A DNA stretch of 64,000 nucleotides from Sphingobacteriales bacterium (GCA_004144175.1 SEFT01000013.1:141416-205415), one strand, 5' to 3'; shown: positions 7,950-16,971, numbered from the stretch's first letter. The notes: generated by a model from the letters alone, not told the origin. Numbers and translations are program-made.

Positions 7950-9245
7950 ATGTTTGCAGTATCAGAACACCAGCCTTTGCGACCGTATATTGCCTTTCTC
8001 ATCAAAAACAAAGTTTTAAGGTTCCCTCAGTTCAGGAATTACCTGGCGCTCCGGTTCTCCATTATACTGTCGCTCAACATGCAAACGACCATCATCAGCT
8101 ATATGGTCTACCAGCTTACAAAGGATTCCCTTTCACTTGGCCTTATTGGCCTTTGGGAAGTGATACCCGCCTTTGGCTTCTCCATGATATCCGGCCACTT
8201 TGTAGACCAGCGCGAGAAGAAGGGGCTGATGGTGCAATGCATTATTGGGTATATGCTGCTATCGCTGTTTTATGGAATGCTGTCGTTGCGCGGTTTTCAG
8301 CAAATGGCTGGCGTGCAGCTTACCGTTTGGCTCATCTATGGGGGCATCTTTATATCGGGCATGCTCCGCGCGTTCCTGAGCCCTACCAACTTCTCTATAT
8401 TCGGTCTGATACTGCCCAAGACACAATATGCCAATGCCACTACCTGGAGCAGCGCTGCCTGGCAGTCGGGCGCGGTGCTGGGGCCACTCATCGGTGGTAT
8501 GTTGCTGGCCTGGACCGGTTTCGAGATAAGCCTGTTTAGCGTGTTCCTGGTGCAGATTGTGCCCTTGATTGCTATCCTGTCGATCCCTAAACTACCCATC
8601 CTCAACAAAGAGAAAGAACCCATACTTAAAAGCCTGAAGAGCGGATTGAGCTTTGTATTCCACTCGCAGATGATACTGGCCGCCCTGGCGCTCGATATGT
8701 TTGCGGTGCTGTTTGGGGGAGCAGTGGCGCTACTCCCGGTTTATGCTACTGATATACTGAAGGTAGGCGAAGTAGGTTATGGCTGGCTTCGGGCGGCACC
8801 GGGTATCGGTGCGCTCATTACCTTAATGATATTATCGATGGTGCCGATAAAGACCAATGCAGGGCTAAAGCTGCTGGCCAGTATTGCCCTATTCGGCGTA
8901 ACCACTATTGTGTTTGGTATCTCTACCAACTTTGCCCTTTCCTTTGCGATGCTTTTGCTTGGTGGCATGTTCGACTCTGTAAGCGTCATCATACGCTCCA
9001 CTATCCTTCAGCTGTACACACCCGACGAGATGCGGGGGCGTGTCGCGGCAGTCAATACCATGTTCGTCAGCTCATCGAACGAACTTGGAGCACTGGAAAG
9101 CGGCGTTACGGCCAAGTGGCTGGGTACCGTGCCGGCGGTTGTCTTCGGTGGATGCATGACGATATTGATTGTAGCTGCTACCTATCTTAAAGCGCCAAGG
9201 CTGCGCACACTGAGGCTTGATGGTGGTGCGAAGGATAAAACATAA
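7950..9245 (+). CDS. MFS transporter, EntS-like (MFS_3)
   Basis: A 431-residue inner-membrane transporter with about 12 predicted helices, similar to the enterobactin-exporter (EntS)/MFS_3 branch. The N-terminal pattern FRNYLALRFSIILSLNMQTT is typical. The loop GHFVDQREKKG matches the D-R-x-x-R-K loop of MFS. The C-terminal half carries TPDEMRGRVAAVNTMFVSSSNELG, the strongest mark of this branch. The start is the ATG at 7950; the open frame further upstream runs over the divergent lipoprotein gene. Substrate is unknown. The last codons (about 9229-9245) lie inside a duplicated segment whose other copy ends the gene at 9885, so the native C-terminus may have been altered. Confidence 0.9.
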   Translation: MFAVSEHQPLRPYIAFLIKNKVLRFPQFRNYLALRFSIILSLNMQTTIISYMVYQLTKDSLSLGLIGLWEVIPAFGFSMISGHFVDQREKKGLMVQCIIGYMLLSLFYGMLSLRGFQQMAGVQLTVWLIYGGIFISGMLRAFLSPTNFSIFGLILPKTQYANATTWSSAAWQSGAVLGPLIGGMLLAWTGFEISLFSVFLVQIVPLIAILSIPKLPILNKEKEPILKSLKSGLSFVFHSQMILAALALDMFAVLFGGAVALLPVYATDILKVGEVGYGWLRAAPGIGALITLMILSMVPIKTNAGLKLLASIALFGVTTIVFGISTNFALSFAMLLLGGMFDSVSVIIRSTILQLYTPDEMRGRVAAVNTMFVSSSNELGALESGVTAKWLGTVPAVVFGGCMTILIVAATYLKAPRLRTLRLDGGAKDKT

Positions 9246-9283
9246 ATACGCCCCTAGATATAAACAAATGGTACCGCATAGTT
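9229..9283. repeat. Degenerate direct repeat, copy A
   Basis: This is similar to 9891-9950. The first 18 bases are identical (CGAAGGATAAAACATAAA), then small gaps, then TATAAAC and TACCGCATAGTT are identical. Read on the minus strand it is a frameshifted copy of the last codons of the DUF486 gene (N-Y-A-V at its start). It forms the last codons and stop of the MFS gene. Confidence 0.75.
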
Positions 9284-9313
9284 ATGTTAGTGTTCTTCAC
9301 AAATCAGGGCGAA

Positions 9314-9769
9314 TTAACTAACGAAAATCCGATATTGACTTAGCTTATTTTTTAGGCTAGCAAAATCGACGGCATCACTAACGAAATACATATAGTAGTC
9401 ATATCCAAAATGAATAGCGCAGTCCAATGCCGGAGTGATTAATTGAATTGTGACTTGAACGTACTCTCTTAACGCAAGCCTCATTATAATATCAATTGCG
9501 GAACACTCATATTCTCCTTCTACTAAACTACCATAAAAGTCAAACAAGTCACTATCATTCCATTTGGCAAAATCATCTTCATCAGATATTTTATACAACT
9601 CGCGAACTGCTATCTTTTTAGCACCGACCTCGCCTATAAAAGCCTTCGCTTCATTGATATAGTTTTCCTCTACTTGCAAGTACCGTTCTTCTGTAAGGAT
9701 TGTGTTTGTAATACTATCAATCTTTTTTCCAATATCTGAACGAGATATCCATTCATCCAATGAATACAA
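9314..9769 (-). CDS. Hypothetical protein, AT-rich orphan
   Basis: A 151-residue acidic, probably cytoplasmic protein that I do not recognise. Its base composition is clearly more AT-rich than the flanking genes, and it lies between two copies of a 55-60 bp repeat, so it may be a recent arrival. The only start in frame is a TTG at 9769 (or TTG at 9760), with a TGA just upstream. The 5' end may therefore be truncated or frameshifted. The start sits inside an 18-bp inverted repeat. There is no signal peptide. The size, acidity and isolated position would fit an immunity-like protein, but no toxin gene is present and this is a guess. Confidence 0.6.
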   Translation of the reverse strand: MYSLDEWISRSDIGKKIDSITNTILTEERYLQVEENYINEAKAFIGEVGAKKIAVRELYKISDEDDFAKWNDSDLFDFYGSLVEGEYECSAIDIIMRLALREYVQVTIQLITPALDCAIHFGYDYYMYFVSDAVDFASLKNKLSQYRIFVS

Positions 9770-9800
9770 CCCTCAGAATTATAATTCAGAGGGTTGTATT
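9763..9800. repeat. Inverted repeat at the 5' end of the AT-rich orphan gene
   Basis: The arms at 9763-9780 and 9783-9800 are complementary at 17 of 18 positions with almost no loop. It covers the putative TTG start of the gene at 9314-9769. It could be a terminator for leftward transcription, a recombination scar or an operator; it lacks a T-run, so termination is uncertain. Confidence 0.6.
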
Positions 9801-9884
9801 TCGTAACAGCTTTTGCCTTAAATCTCCAGTTTTCCATATAATTATTTCCTACCTAGTCGAAGAAAGACGCCGGAACCAAATACT

Positions 9885-10229
9885 TTACTTCGAAGGATAA
9901 AACATAAAATACACCGCACCCAGTATAAACGCAAAGGCTACCGCATAGTTCCATTTGAAAGGCTCCTTCAGGAAGAAGATGGCAAATATGCAGAAGACCG
10001 CCAGCGAAATGATCTCCTGTATGGTTTTGAGTTGAAACGGACTGAAACCCTCCATCTTGCCAAACTCGTTATTAGCAGGCACCATAAATACATACTCGAA
10101 GAAGGCAATACCCCAGCTTATAAGTATCAGCTTCAGCAGAGGCATGTCTGTAACGTCTTTTTTCAAATGCCCGTACCAGGCATAGGTCATAAAGACGTTG
10201 GATATAAGCAGGCAAATGATTGTACGCAT
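9885..10229 (-). CDS. DUF486 (DMT-like) membrane protein
   Basis: A 114-residue protein with four predicted helices. It fits the DUF486 family, small relatives of the drug/metabolite transporter fold. The marks are NVFMTYAWYGHLK near the start, SWGIAFFEYVFMVPANN (about 38-54), FSPFQLKTIQEIISL and FLKEPFKWNYAVAF. The family role is unknown. The gene end (9891-9950) is duplicated in degenerate form at 9229-9283. Confidence 0.9.
   Translation of the reverse strand: MRTIICLLISNVFMTYAWYGHLKKDVTDMPLLKLILISWGIAFFEYVFMVPANNEFGKMEGFSPFQLKTIQEIISLAVFCIFAIFFLKEPFKWNYAVAFAFILGAVYFMFYPSK
9891..9950. repeat. Direct repeat, copy B (functional original)
   Basis: This is the 3' coding end of the DUF486 gene. 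Copy A at 9229-9283 is shorter by five bases and out of frame, so copy B is taken as the original. Confidence 0.75.
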
Positions 10230-10281
10230 AGCAATGGAATAACGGATAAAGATAATTCGATGTTTTTACTCTATACCAATC

Positions 10282-12900
10282 CTATGCCCCAAATACCTTT
10301 TTCATGTACGACTGATATTGCTTTTTGTTCTGCTCTTCCGTTTCTGCTTTTATGATATCATTAGCGGCACTTCTCAGTAATTCCAGCCTTTGTTGTATCT
10401 GCTCTTTCTCTATATTGGTGCGCGATGTAGCGATCTGCTCCTTCATATCAGCCGCTGCCTCGAACACATAGCTGCCGATTGCCAGCCTGTACGACTTGAT
10501 ACTTTCCGACGCGACAAGCACCTTAAACACCGATAGCCCTTTTTCAAATGCCTGCCTGTCCCTGGTATTTTGCAGGTATTCCGATAGCGACGATGCGAGC
10601 ATTATCCTCTGTGAGCCACCTACCCGGTACATCTGCTGCTCAAAAATGGCCACGTCATCTGCTTTACCTTGCTTGGCTATGGCAGTGTTTACTGCCGTTT
10701 GCAATTCTGCCCTTGGCTGTGTGTTTATCAGGCCCTTTGCTAATATGTAAGCGGTGTCTTTATTCATAGTTGTAAGCCCCGAAAGCGCTGCACCCGCAAC
10801 AGCATAGGAGCTATCGGAAATAGCTGCTACCATCAAAGGTTGCGCCTTGTTCACCTTCCAGGTGCCGAGTACCGACAGTGCTGCCGCCCTAACCTTGCTG
10901 CTTGGGTCTTGCTCGGCAGCATACAGCACCTGCGACTGCCACTTGCTTTTCAGGTTATCTTTCTTCACAGTAGCCATCATTTGCAACGCCCCTTCACGAA
11001 GGGAAGCCATTGTGTCGTTCAGCGCCAGGTTGATGATGGTCTGCGCAGCCGTATCGTCTGTTTTCTTGTAGGTCTGCGCCAGCGCTATGTATTTGCTGAT
11101 GTAGTCATCGGTGTACCTGTACTGGGTGGCTAGCTGCTGCATGGTCTTATTGTCCTTCAATGTGCCCGGCCGCCAATGCATCACATCGGGCATTACAAAT
11201 GGCTTTTGCCCATTCTTGTAGGGATAGGTAAATGTCTCCTTTGCCGATTTAACCTCCCAGTCCACTATACGCTTGTCACTTGCACTATAAGCGATCATCG
11301 TTTTTAGCGGCAGGCGGTACAGCTCTTTTTGCTTTTGGGTTACCGTTACAGTTAGCTTCTGTGCAGCGTCATCGTAGGCATATTGCACATCCAGGTCGGG
11401 GTGGCCGCCGCGGTAATACCATTGGTTGAAGAACCAGTTCCAGTCCTGCCCTGTTGCATCTTCTACTGCAATACGCCACTGGTGCGCCTCGACAGGTTGC
11501 AGTGCATGGCGGGTCAGGTATATATTCATGGCTTTGTAGAACGCCTCATCTCCTATCAGGCCATGCAGGTAGTTGAGTATTACGCCACCCTTTTGGTATG
11601 AAATACGGTCAAACATATCTTCGCGGCTCTCGTAATGAAACCGCACCAGCGTGGCATCATTATACGCCGCCTGGCCCAGGTAGCTGCGCAGCTCATCATA
11701 AGCCAGTTCATCGGCATTAGCTTTACCGTATTTATATCTGCGCCATAGTTGCTCGCCATAGGTGGCGAAGGATTCATTCAGCGTCAGGTTCGACCATGAT
11801 TCAGCCGTCACGTAATCTCCAAACCACTGGTGGAATAGCTCATGCGATACCACATCTTCATAATCCTTATCGATCATTTCTCTGTGGTTCTGGTTCATGA
11901 ACTCGCCAAACAACGTAGCGCTGGTGTTCTCCATTGCCCCCGACACATAGTCGCGCACCACCACCTGGCTGTATTTATTCCACGGGTAAGGCACGCCTGT
12001 TACCTTCGAGAAGAACTCCATCATTTCGGGCGTATGCTGAAACATCCGCCTGGCGTACGGTTCATATTCCGGCTCTACATAGTAGTTTACCTCCTTACCG
12101 CGCCAGCTATCCTTCACTACCGAAAACTTACCAATGGCAAACATGATGGCATAGGGCTGTATCGGATCGTCCATCTTCCATACATAGGTACGTGTCCCGT
12201 TGGGGCCTATTGCTTCGGCAGCAAGGTAGCCGTTACCAAGTGTTGTAAAACTATCGGGTACCGCTAATTCCAGCTTTACGGCAAACCGCTCATTTGGCTT
12301 GTCAATTGTCGGCAGCCAGTGCGAGTTTGATTCTGTCTCGCCCTGCGTCCATATCTGTACAGGCTTGCCGGGTATCTTGTTGTCTGTATTGATGAAGTAC
12401 AATCCCCTGTCGTCGCTGATAGCAGCGCTGCCACCTGTCGGCGATCCGTAGGGCATTGCGGTATATCTTATATACAGCTCCAGCGAATCGTTCTGCGTGT
12501 ACGTTTTACCCAGTTTTATAAAAAGCTGGTTATCCCGGTAGGCATAGCTCAGCATCCTGCTGCTGTCGTTCGCCAGTGCCACTTTATTTACCAACATACC
12601 TTTTGCATCCAGCACGATGGTATCGGTTGCATAGAAGAAAGGGCGCATTTTTATCCAGGCGGCACCATCGGCAGTGCGCTCCTTCATATTGAATGACAGC
12701 TTCGCCGTGGTATGTGTAATATCCCAAACTCTCGTGGCGGATGCACGGTACTCTTCCATGGCCGCCTTATTGGCCGTCACTGTAATGGGCTCCAGTGCTA
12801 CGCTCCTGCTACCCAGCCGCTTACCGCTACCGCACGATGAAAGAAGAAAACCGCATGCAAGCAGTGCCGCGCCATGCAACCTGTTGATATATATGGCCAT
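10282..12900 (-). CDS. M1 family metallo-aminopeptidase lipoprotein with C-terminal HEAT-like repeats
   Basis: A zinc aminopeptidase of the aminopeptidase N (M1) family, 872 residues. The order is a lipoprotein signal with Cys23 (LLSSC), an N-terminal beta saddle, then the substrate-binding GAMEN (321-325). The zinc motif HELFH (353-357) follows, with the third ligand Glu376 in NESFAT, and a helical C-terminal part. The region after about residue 600 has HEAT-like repeats (SLREGALQMMATV, SKVRAAALSVLGTW, YAVAGAALSGLTTM). These are usual in Bacteroidota M1 enzymes. Probably attached to the envelope and used to trim peptides. It lies 52 bases upstream of the DUF486 gene in the same direction. 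Confidence 0.95.
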   Translation of the reverse strand: MAIYINRLHGAALLACGFLLSSCGSGKRLGSRSVALEPITVTANKAAMEEYRASATRVWDITHTTAKLSFNMKERTADGAAWIKMRPFFYATDTIVLDAKGMLVNKVALANDSSRMLSYAYRDNQLFIKLGKTYTQNDSLELYIRYTAMPYGSPTGGSAAISDDRGLYFINTDNKIPGKPVQIWTQGETESNSHWLPTIDKPNERFAVKLELAVPDSFTTLGNGYLAAEAIGPNGTRTYVWKMDDPIQPYAIMFAIGKFSVVKDSWRGKEVNYYVEPEYEPYARRMFQHTPEMMEFFSKVTGVPYPWNKYSQVVVRDYVSGAMENTSATLFGEFMNQNHREMIDKDYEDVVSHELFHQWFGDYVTAESWSNLTLNESFATYGEQLWRRYKYGKANADELAYDELRSYLGQAAYNDATLVRFHYESREDMFDRISYQKGGVILNYLHGLIGDEAFYKAMNIYLTRHALQPVEAHQWRIAVEDATGQDWNWFFNQWYYRGGHPDLDVQYAYDDAAQKLTVTVTQKQKELYRLPLKTMIAYSASDKRIVDWEVKSAKETFTYPYKNGQKPFVMPDVMHWRPGTLKDNKTMQQLATQYRYTDDYISKYIALAQTYKKTDDTAAQTIINLALNDTMASLREGALQMMATVKKDNLKSKWQSQVLYAAEQDPSSKVRAAALSVLGTWKVNKAQPLMVAAISDSSYAVAGAALSGLTTMNKDTAYILAKGLINTQPRAELQTAVNTAIAKQGKADDVAIFEQQMYRVGGSQRIMLASSLSEYLQNTRDRQAFEKGLSVFKVLVASESIKSYRLAIGSYVFEAAADMKEQIATSRTNIEKEQIQQRLELLRSAANDIIKAETEEQNKKQYQSYMKKVFGA

Positions 12901-13019
12901 TTATTACTCTATTCGAATTGTGGCGATAAAAATACTACTAAACACTTCAGAACATATCCCCTTTTACAGGGTAAAATCGGCCCGGCTCATATAATATATG
13001 CTTTACGGTGCCGAATCAT

Positions 13020-13027
13020 TATTTTTG
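13020..13027 (+). promoter_or_regulatory. Candidate -7 box (TAnnTTTG) for the biotin carrier gene
   Basis: TATTTTTG fits the Bacteroidota -7 consensus and lies 22 bases before the ATG at 13050. No clear TTG -33 element is seen at the usual distance. Confidence 0.4.
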
Positions 13028-13049
13028 TTGTTTAAAATAACCAGCCTTC

Positions 13050-13550
13050 ATGCTGCAAATCACAACAAACGAACGTAATGCATTCACGGTTTCGAACGTG
13101 GATGGCCTCTGGCATGTAAACGATGCTGCCGTAAACTGGGATGCCCAGGTGCAGCCCAACGGACTGATAAGCGTTCTGTATAATAACAAAAGCTATACTG
13201 CTGTAGTTGAAAAAGTAGATACTAAGAATAAAGAACTGACACTCCGCATCAACGGACAGCCGCATAAGATAACCATCGAAGAGCCCATAGATCAACTGCT
13301 GAAAAGCATGGGCCTCGACCTGAAGGCGATGCAAAAGATAGAGCCGGTGAAAGCGCCTATGCCGGGCATGATACTTAAGGTATTGGTAGAGCCGGGCCAG
13401 CAAATAAACAAAGGCGACGGACTGCTGATACTCGAAGCCATGAAAATGGAGAACGTATTGAAGGCAACCGGCACTGCTACGGTAAAGGCCATAAAAGTAG
13501 ATGAGCGTACCGCCGTAGAAAAAGGCGCGGTGCTTATTGAACTGGAATAA
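13050..13550 (+). CDS. Biotin carboxyl carrier protein subunit (acyl-CoA/pyruvate carboxylase type)
   Basis: This carries covalently bound biotin between a biotin carboxylase and a carboxyltransferase. The biotinyl domain fills the C-terminal half. KAPMPGMILK (101-110) opens it, and EAMKMEN (129-135) holds the biotinylated Lys132. The N-terminal 85 residues are the extra domain seen in methylmalonyl- or propionyl-CoA carboxylase alpha tails and in free carrier proteins. At 166 residues it is a stand-alone subunit. No carboxylase or transferase gene is next to it, so its partner enzymes must lie elsewhere. The following gene starts six bases after the stop. Confidence 0.92.
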   Translation: MLQITTNERNAFTVSNVDGLWHVNDAAVNWDAQVQPNGLISVLYNNKSYTAVVEKVDTKNKELTLRINGQPHKITIEEPIDQLLKSMGLDLKAMQKIEPVKAPMPGMILKVLVEPGQQINKGDGLLILEAMKMENVLKATGTATVKAIKVDERTAVEKGAVLIELE

Positions 13551-13555
13551 CAACC

Positions 13556-14632
13556 ATGAATATAACGAGGAACATATCGGCAGTGCTTTTGTGCTGCCTG
13601 CTTTTCATTGAGTCTGTAGTTGCACAAACGAAGGAGTCGTTCTCTTATATCTATATACAGAGCGATATAGACGTCCCTTTCTATGTAAAGTACGAGGATG
13701 ATATGCTGCCGCGCTATGGCAAGAACTACAGCATCATATCGGAGCTGGCGCCGGGTACGGCTAATCTACAGATACTATTTCAGCAGCATACCCTGCCGCC
13801 GGTAAAGTTTACCGTACTGGTACCTGAGGATGGCTTCCGCGGCTTTTTGCTTACGAAGAAAGGTGATGCGTTCTCGCTCTACGATATTCATCAGAAGATA
13901 TACCTACAAGCAGGCAACAGCGCTAGCGACGATCAGTTGCCAACCTTCAATAAATCGCAACGCATACCCGAACCCGCCAAAACATTCGTTCAACCGGAAG
14001 CACCTAAACCAGCACCTATTGTGACACCGCCGCCTACGGAGCAGCCCAAGCCCGTAAAACAGGCACAGGTAAAAGAAAAGGCAGCAGAAAAACCAAAAAC
14101 GGAGACCGTAAAAAGTACACCTACCCCACCGCCTACTCCGGTACCTACACCAAAGGGAGACCCACCAGTAACAAAGCCTGTTGGCTCAGCTCCTGGAGTT
14201 CCAGTTACACCACCCGCTAATAATACGGGTAACAGTGCACCGGCAAAAGACCCCAGGTTTCTCGATAACATTGCACTGGAGAATGAACGCACTGCGGGCA
14301 GCACCATATCGAAACCACGCAATCGTATTATCGTGGTGAACAGTGATTGTCCCGAGCCTATCGCAGAGAGCGAGTTTATAGAACTGGAACAGAAGATAGC
14401 GGAGCGCTTTGGCGACGACCGTTTGAGATACGTACTCGGCCGGATGGACAACTGCTACAGCACCGACCAGATGCGCACGCTGGCAAGAGCTATGAGCAGC
14501 GATGCGGAGCGATATACACTATTGAAAAAAGCTTACTCGCGCGTTACCGACCAATCTGTTTTTCATCTGCTGGAAAGAGAATTTACAGAGCCGGAATGGA
14601 AAGAATACTTCCGCGCGCTATTGAAAAAATAA
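13556..14632 (+). CDS. DUF4476 domain secreted protein
   Basis: A 358-residue exported protein. It has a signal peptide (about 1-23, ending VVA-Q) and an N-terminal beta-rich domain to about 130. A long Pro/Lys/Thr-rich linker spans about 140-235. The C-terminal helical DUF4476 domain covers about 262-358, with CPEPIAESEFIELEQKI, the NCYSTDQMRTLARAM helix and YSRVTD. DUF4476 has no known function and is common in Bacteroidota. It begins six bases after the biotin carrier gene, and the lipoprotein gene follows after four bases. The three are probably one transcript, although no functional link is apparent. Confidence 0.85.
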   Translation: MNITRNISAVLLCCLLFIESVVAQTKESFSYIYIQSDIDVPFYVKYEDDMLPRYGKNYSIISELAPGTANLQILFQQHTLPPVKFTVLVPEDGFRGFLLTKKGDAFSLYDIHQKIYLQAGNSASDDQLPTFNKSQRIPEPAKTFVQPEAPKPAPIVTPPPTEQPKPVKQAQVKEKAAEKPKTETVKSTPTPPPTPVPTPKGDPPVTKPVGSAPGVPVTPPANNTGNSAPAKDPRFLDNIALENERTAGSTISKPRNRIIVVNSDCPEPIAESEFIELEQKIAERFGDDRLRYVLGRMDNCYSTDQMRTLARAMSSDAERYTLLKKAYSRVTDQSVFHLLEREFTEPEWKEYFRALLKK

Positions 14633-14636
14633 CCTG

Positions 14637-15158
14637 ATGAAATATACTTTACTGCTGGCCATTGCAGCAATCTGCTTTGCCTCCTGCAAACAAGATAAGA
14701 AAGACATCATAGCTAAAAAATGGCAGGCTACCAGCCTCGAAAACCTAGAGCTGGAGCAAAAACTGAAGGAGCAAGCCGTGTTCATAGACACCTTCGGCAC
14801 CCATACCGATGCTGCTACCAATATGCAGCTGTATGGCTTCACCAATATAGATAGCGGCAGGCAAGCCATAAGGGCAGAGTTTGAAGGATATAAACAAGCG
14901 CAGGATATGGCGGTAAAGAATACCTGGTTCAACTTCCGTAAGGATGGCGTGGTGAACATGAATTTTGGCGGACAGGTAGATTCAGCCAACTGGTATTTTG
15001 ATGATGAAGGTGTGCTGATACTCGACGAAATGAAGATGAAGGGCACCGGTGCCAAAATACTGATGGAGGTAAAAGAGCTGACCGACAAGCATCTGAAATT
15101 GAAATTTAACGAAGACGGGCTCACCAGTACAGTTAGCTTTGTGCCGGCTGAAAAATAA
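14637..15158 (+). CDS. Small lipoprotein, unknown function
   Basis: A 173-residue protein with a lipoprotein signal (MKYTLLLAIAAICFASC, lipidated Cys17). The mature part starts with a charged stretch, then a helix-rich segment. A beta-rich end follows, with W-Y-F-D-D-E-G-V-L and LTDKHLKLKFNEDG, the pattern of lipocalin-like DUF4923/5004-type Bacteroidota lipoproteins. I cannot name the family with certainty. It starts four bases after the DUF4476 gene. Confidence 0.75.
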   Translation: MKYTLLLAIAAICFASCKQDKKDIIAKKWQATSLENLELEQKLKEQAVFIDTFGTHTDAATNMQLYGFTNIDSGRQAIRAEFEGYKQAQDMAVKNTWFNFRKDGVVNMNFGGQVDSANWYFDDEGVLILDEMKMKGTGAKILMEVKELTDKHLKLKFNEDGLTSTVSFVPAEK

Positions 15159-15226
15159 GTCTGTTAATTACTATCTTTACCCGCATTTTACTCAGAACCA
15201 CAACAAATAAACACTTTTAGATATTT

Positions 15227-16210
15227 ATGCGTACGATACCTTTCCGTCAGGCACTCCGCGAAGCAATGGAAGAAGAGATGCGCAGGGATGAGAGCGTATT
15301 CCTGATGGGTGAAGAAGTAGCCCAGTACAATGGCGCCTATAAGGTAAGCCAGGGTATGCTGGACGAATTTGGCCCTAAGCGTGTGATAGATACACCTATC
15401 GCCGAACTTGGCTTTGCGGCCATAGGCGTCGGTGCAGCGACAAACGGCACACGTCCTATCATTGAGTTCATGACCTGGAACTTTGCCGTTCTGGCGCTCG
15501 ACCAGATACTGAACCATGCCGCTAAGATGCTGTCGATGAGCGGTGGACAGTTCAATTGTCCTATCGTTTTCCGCGGACCTAACGGCTCGGCCGGTCAGCT
15601 GGGTGCACAGCACTCACAGGCTTTTGAAAACTGGTTTGCTAATATCCCGGGCATCAAGGTAGTATCGATATCGAACCCATACGATGCTAAGGGTTTGCTT
15701 AAAGCTGCTATACGCGATAACGACCCCGTAATATTTATGGAGAGCGAGGTAATGTATGGCGATGTAGGCGAAGTACCGGAAGAAGAATACATCATTGAAA
15801 TAGGCAAAGCCGACATAAAACGCCCGGGCAAAGACGTAACCATCGTATCTTATAACAAGATGATGAAGGTAGCGCTGGGTGCTGCTGACGAACTGGCTAA
15901 AGAAGGCATTGAAGCAGAGGTGATAGACCTCCGTACCATCCGCCCGCTCGACTGGAAAACAATCGTTGAATCGGTAAAGAAAACAAACCGCCTGGTAATA
16001 GTAGAAGAGCAATGGCCATTTGCCAGCATCTCTTCCGAGATCAGCTACCGTGTGCAGAAAGAAGCGTTCGACTACCTGGATGCGCCGATACGCCGCATCA
16101 CATCAGCAGATACCAACATGCACTACGCACCAACGCTGGTGGCTGCATACCTGCCAGATATTCCTCGTACCGTAAAGCTCGTAAAAGAGGTAATGTATAT
16201 GGTAAAATAA
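15227..16210 (+). CDS. pdhB: Pyruvate dehydrogenase E1 component, beta subunit
   Basis: The beta subunit of the thiamine-diphosphate E1 enzyme that decarboxylates pyruvate and feeds acetyl groups to E2. Its 327 residues are the usual length. Marks seen: RQALREAMEEEM, GEEVAQYNGAYKVSQG, DTPIAELGFAAIGVGAA with the ThDP-region Glu, the RGPNGSAGQLGAQHSQAFE loop, and the transketolase C-terminal domain EVIDLRTIRPLD plus VEEQWPF. The tyrosine in YNGAYK and the overall pattern favour pyruvate over branched-chain substrates. The alpha subunit and E2 genes are not adjacent, as often in Bacteroidota. A strong hairpin follows the stop. Confidence 0.95.
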   Translation: MRTIPFRQALREAMEEEMRRDESVFLMGEEVAQYNGAYKVSQGMLDEFGPKRVIDTPIAELGFAAIGVGAATNGTRPIIEFMTWNFAVLALDQILNHAAKMLSMSGGQFNCPIVFRGPNGSAGQLGAQHSQAFENWFANIPGIKVVSISNPYDAKGLLKAAIRDNDPVIFMESEVMYGDVGEVPEEEYIIEIGKADIKRPGKDVTIVSYNKMMKVALGAADELAKEGIEAEVIDLRTIRPLDWKTIVESVKKTNRLVIVEEQWPFASISSEISYRVQKEAFDYLDAPIRRITSADTNMHYAPTLVAAYLPDIPRTVKLVKEVMYMVK

Positions 16211-16235
16211 CTTTGAGATATCATATTCAGCAGAG

Positions 16236-16256
16236 CGCCCCGGATGATCCGGGGCG
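16236..16256. terminator. GC-rich hairpin terminator after pdhB
   Basis: A perfect 9-bp GC-rich stem (16236-16244 with 16248-16256) and a 3-base loop are followed by TTTCTC. It sits between convergent genes and probably serves both. Confidence 0.8.
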
Positions 16257-16263
16257 TTTCTCA

Positions 16264-16971
16264 TTATTGTTCCAGCTCGAGGAGCATGTGCTCCAAATCC
16301 TGGTAGTTCTCAAAGAGCTTATTGATGGTTTTATACTCTACCGCAAAGTAAAAGACCAGGTATACCAGCACCAGTGTAGTGTAAGCGGCAGGCATTTGCC
16401 CTGCACCTGTCAGGTCAGGAGAAAGACGCACCGTCGTAAAGAAGAGTGCAAAGCCAATCCACGACCACATACTGGTTGTATAACCATCTGCCGTACTTGT
16501 CTTAAGATATCGTTTCGGAAGTCCCCCGTTTAATTTAGTCGTTCCAACAACAAACACCAGCCAGAGACCTATTGAGAACACATTTGTACCCCAAAGTAAA
16601 GTCACGTTATTTAGCTCTGCCCACATATGACCTTTATAATAGGCAGCAGCTAACAAGCCAACACCAAACACAAATGGGATGTTTGCCAACAGGTCTCTTG
16701 CATTCTTTTTGAACACTCTTCTTTGCCTCGTCTCAAACTGCCCTTGGTGCGATGCTGCCAGGTTTCTAAATCCACTTACGCCAAAGTCGCGGTGCGCGTC
16801 TTGCATGGCCTGCTCCAGCGCGATAGATGGTGTAGCCTGCATCTTTTCTTCCACCTTACAGGCAAAGTGGTCCAGTATGTCCATCACCATCGAAGGCTCG
16901 CGGAAGCCGCGCGAGTGTATGAACTTTACCAATACCTTCAGTTGCTCTTTAGTAAGTGTCACCTTATCCAT
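16264..16971 (-). CDS. Membrane protein paired with a PadR regulator
   Basis: A 235-residue protein with a cytoplasmic N-terminal half (about 1-90) and four predicted helices (about 95-215). The soluble part contains LDHFACKVEEKM and ALEQAMQDAHRDFG. That is the arrangement found in DUF1700/DUF1129-like membrane proteins encoded next to PadR regulators, where a short helical domain may sense or bind the regulator. The start overlaps the PadR gene by 8 bases, so the two are co-translated. Function is unknown; regulation of, or response to, membrane stress is an inference from other PadR-membrane-protein pairs. Confidence 0.8.
   Translation of the reverse strand: MDKVTLTKEQLKVLVKFIHSRGFREPSMVMDILDHFACKVEEKMQATPSIALEQAMQDAHRDFGVSGFRNLAASHQGQFETRQRRVFKKNARDLLANIPFVFGVGLLAAAYYKGHMWAELNNVTLLWGTNVFSIGLWLVFVVGTTKLNGGLPKRYLKTSTADGYTTSMWSWIGFALFFTTVRLSPDLTGAGQMPAAYTTLVLVYLVFYFAVEYKTINKLFENYQDLEHMLLELEQ

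Noticed and set aside
9229..9950. Insertion sequence between the two repeats
   Set aside because: No transposase and no terminal inverted repeats; the repeats are coding remnants of the DUF486 gene.
13990..14451. Gly/Val-rich antisense frame in the DUF4476 gene
   Set aside because: It is the complement of the Pro/Thr-rich linker and has no independent support.
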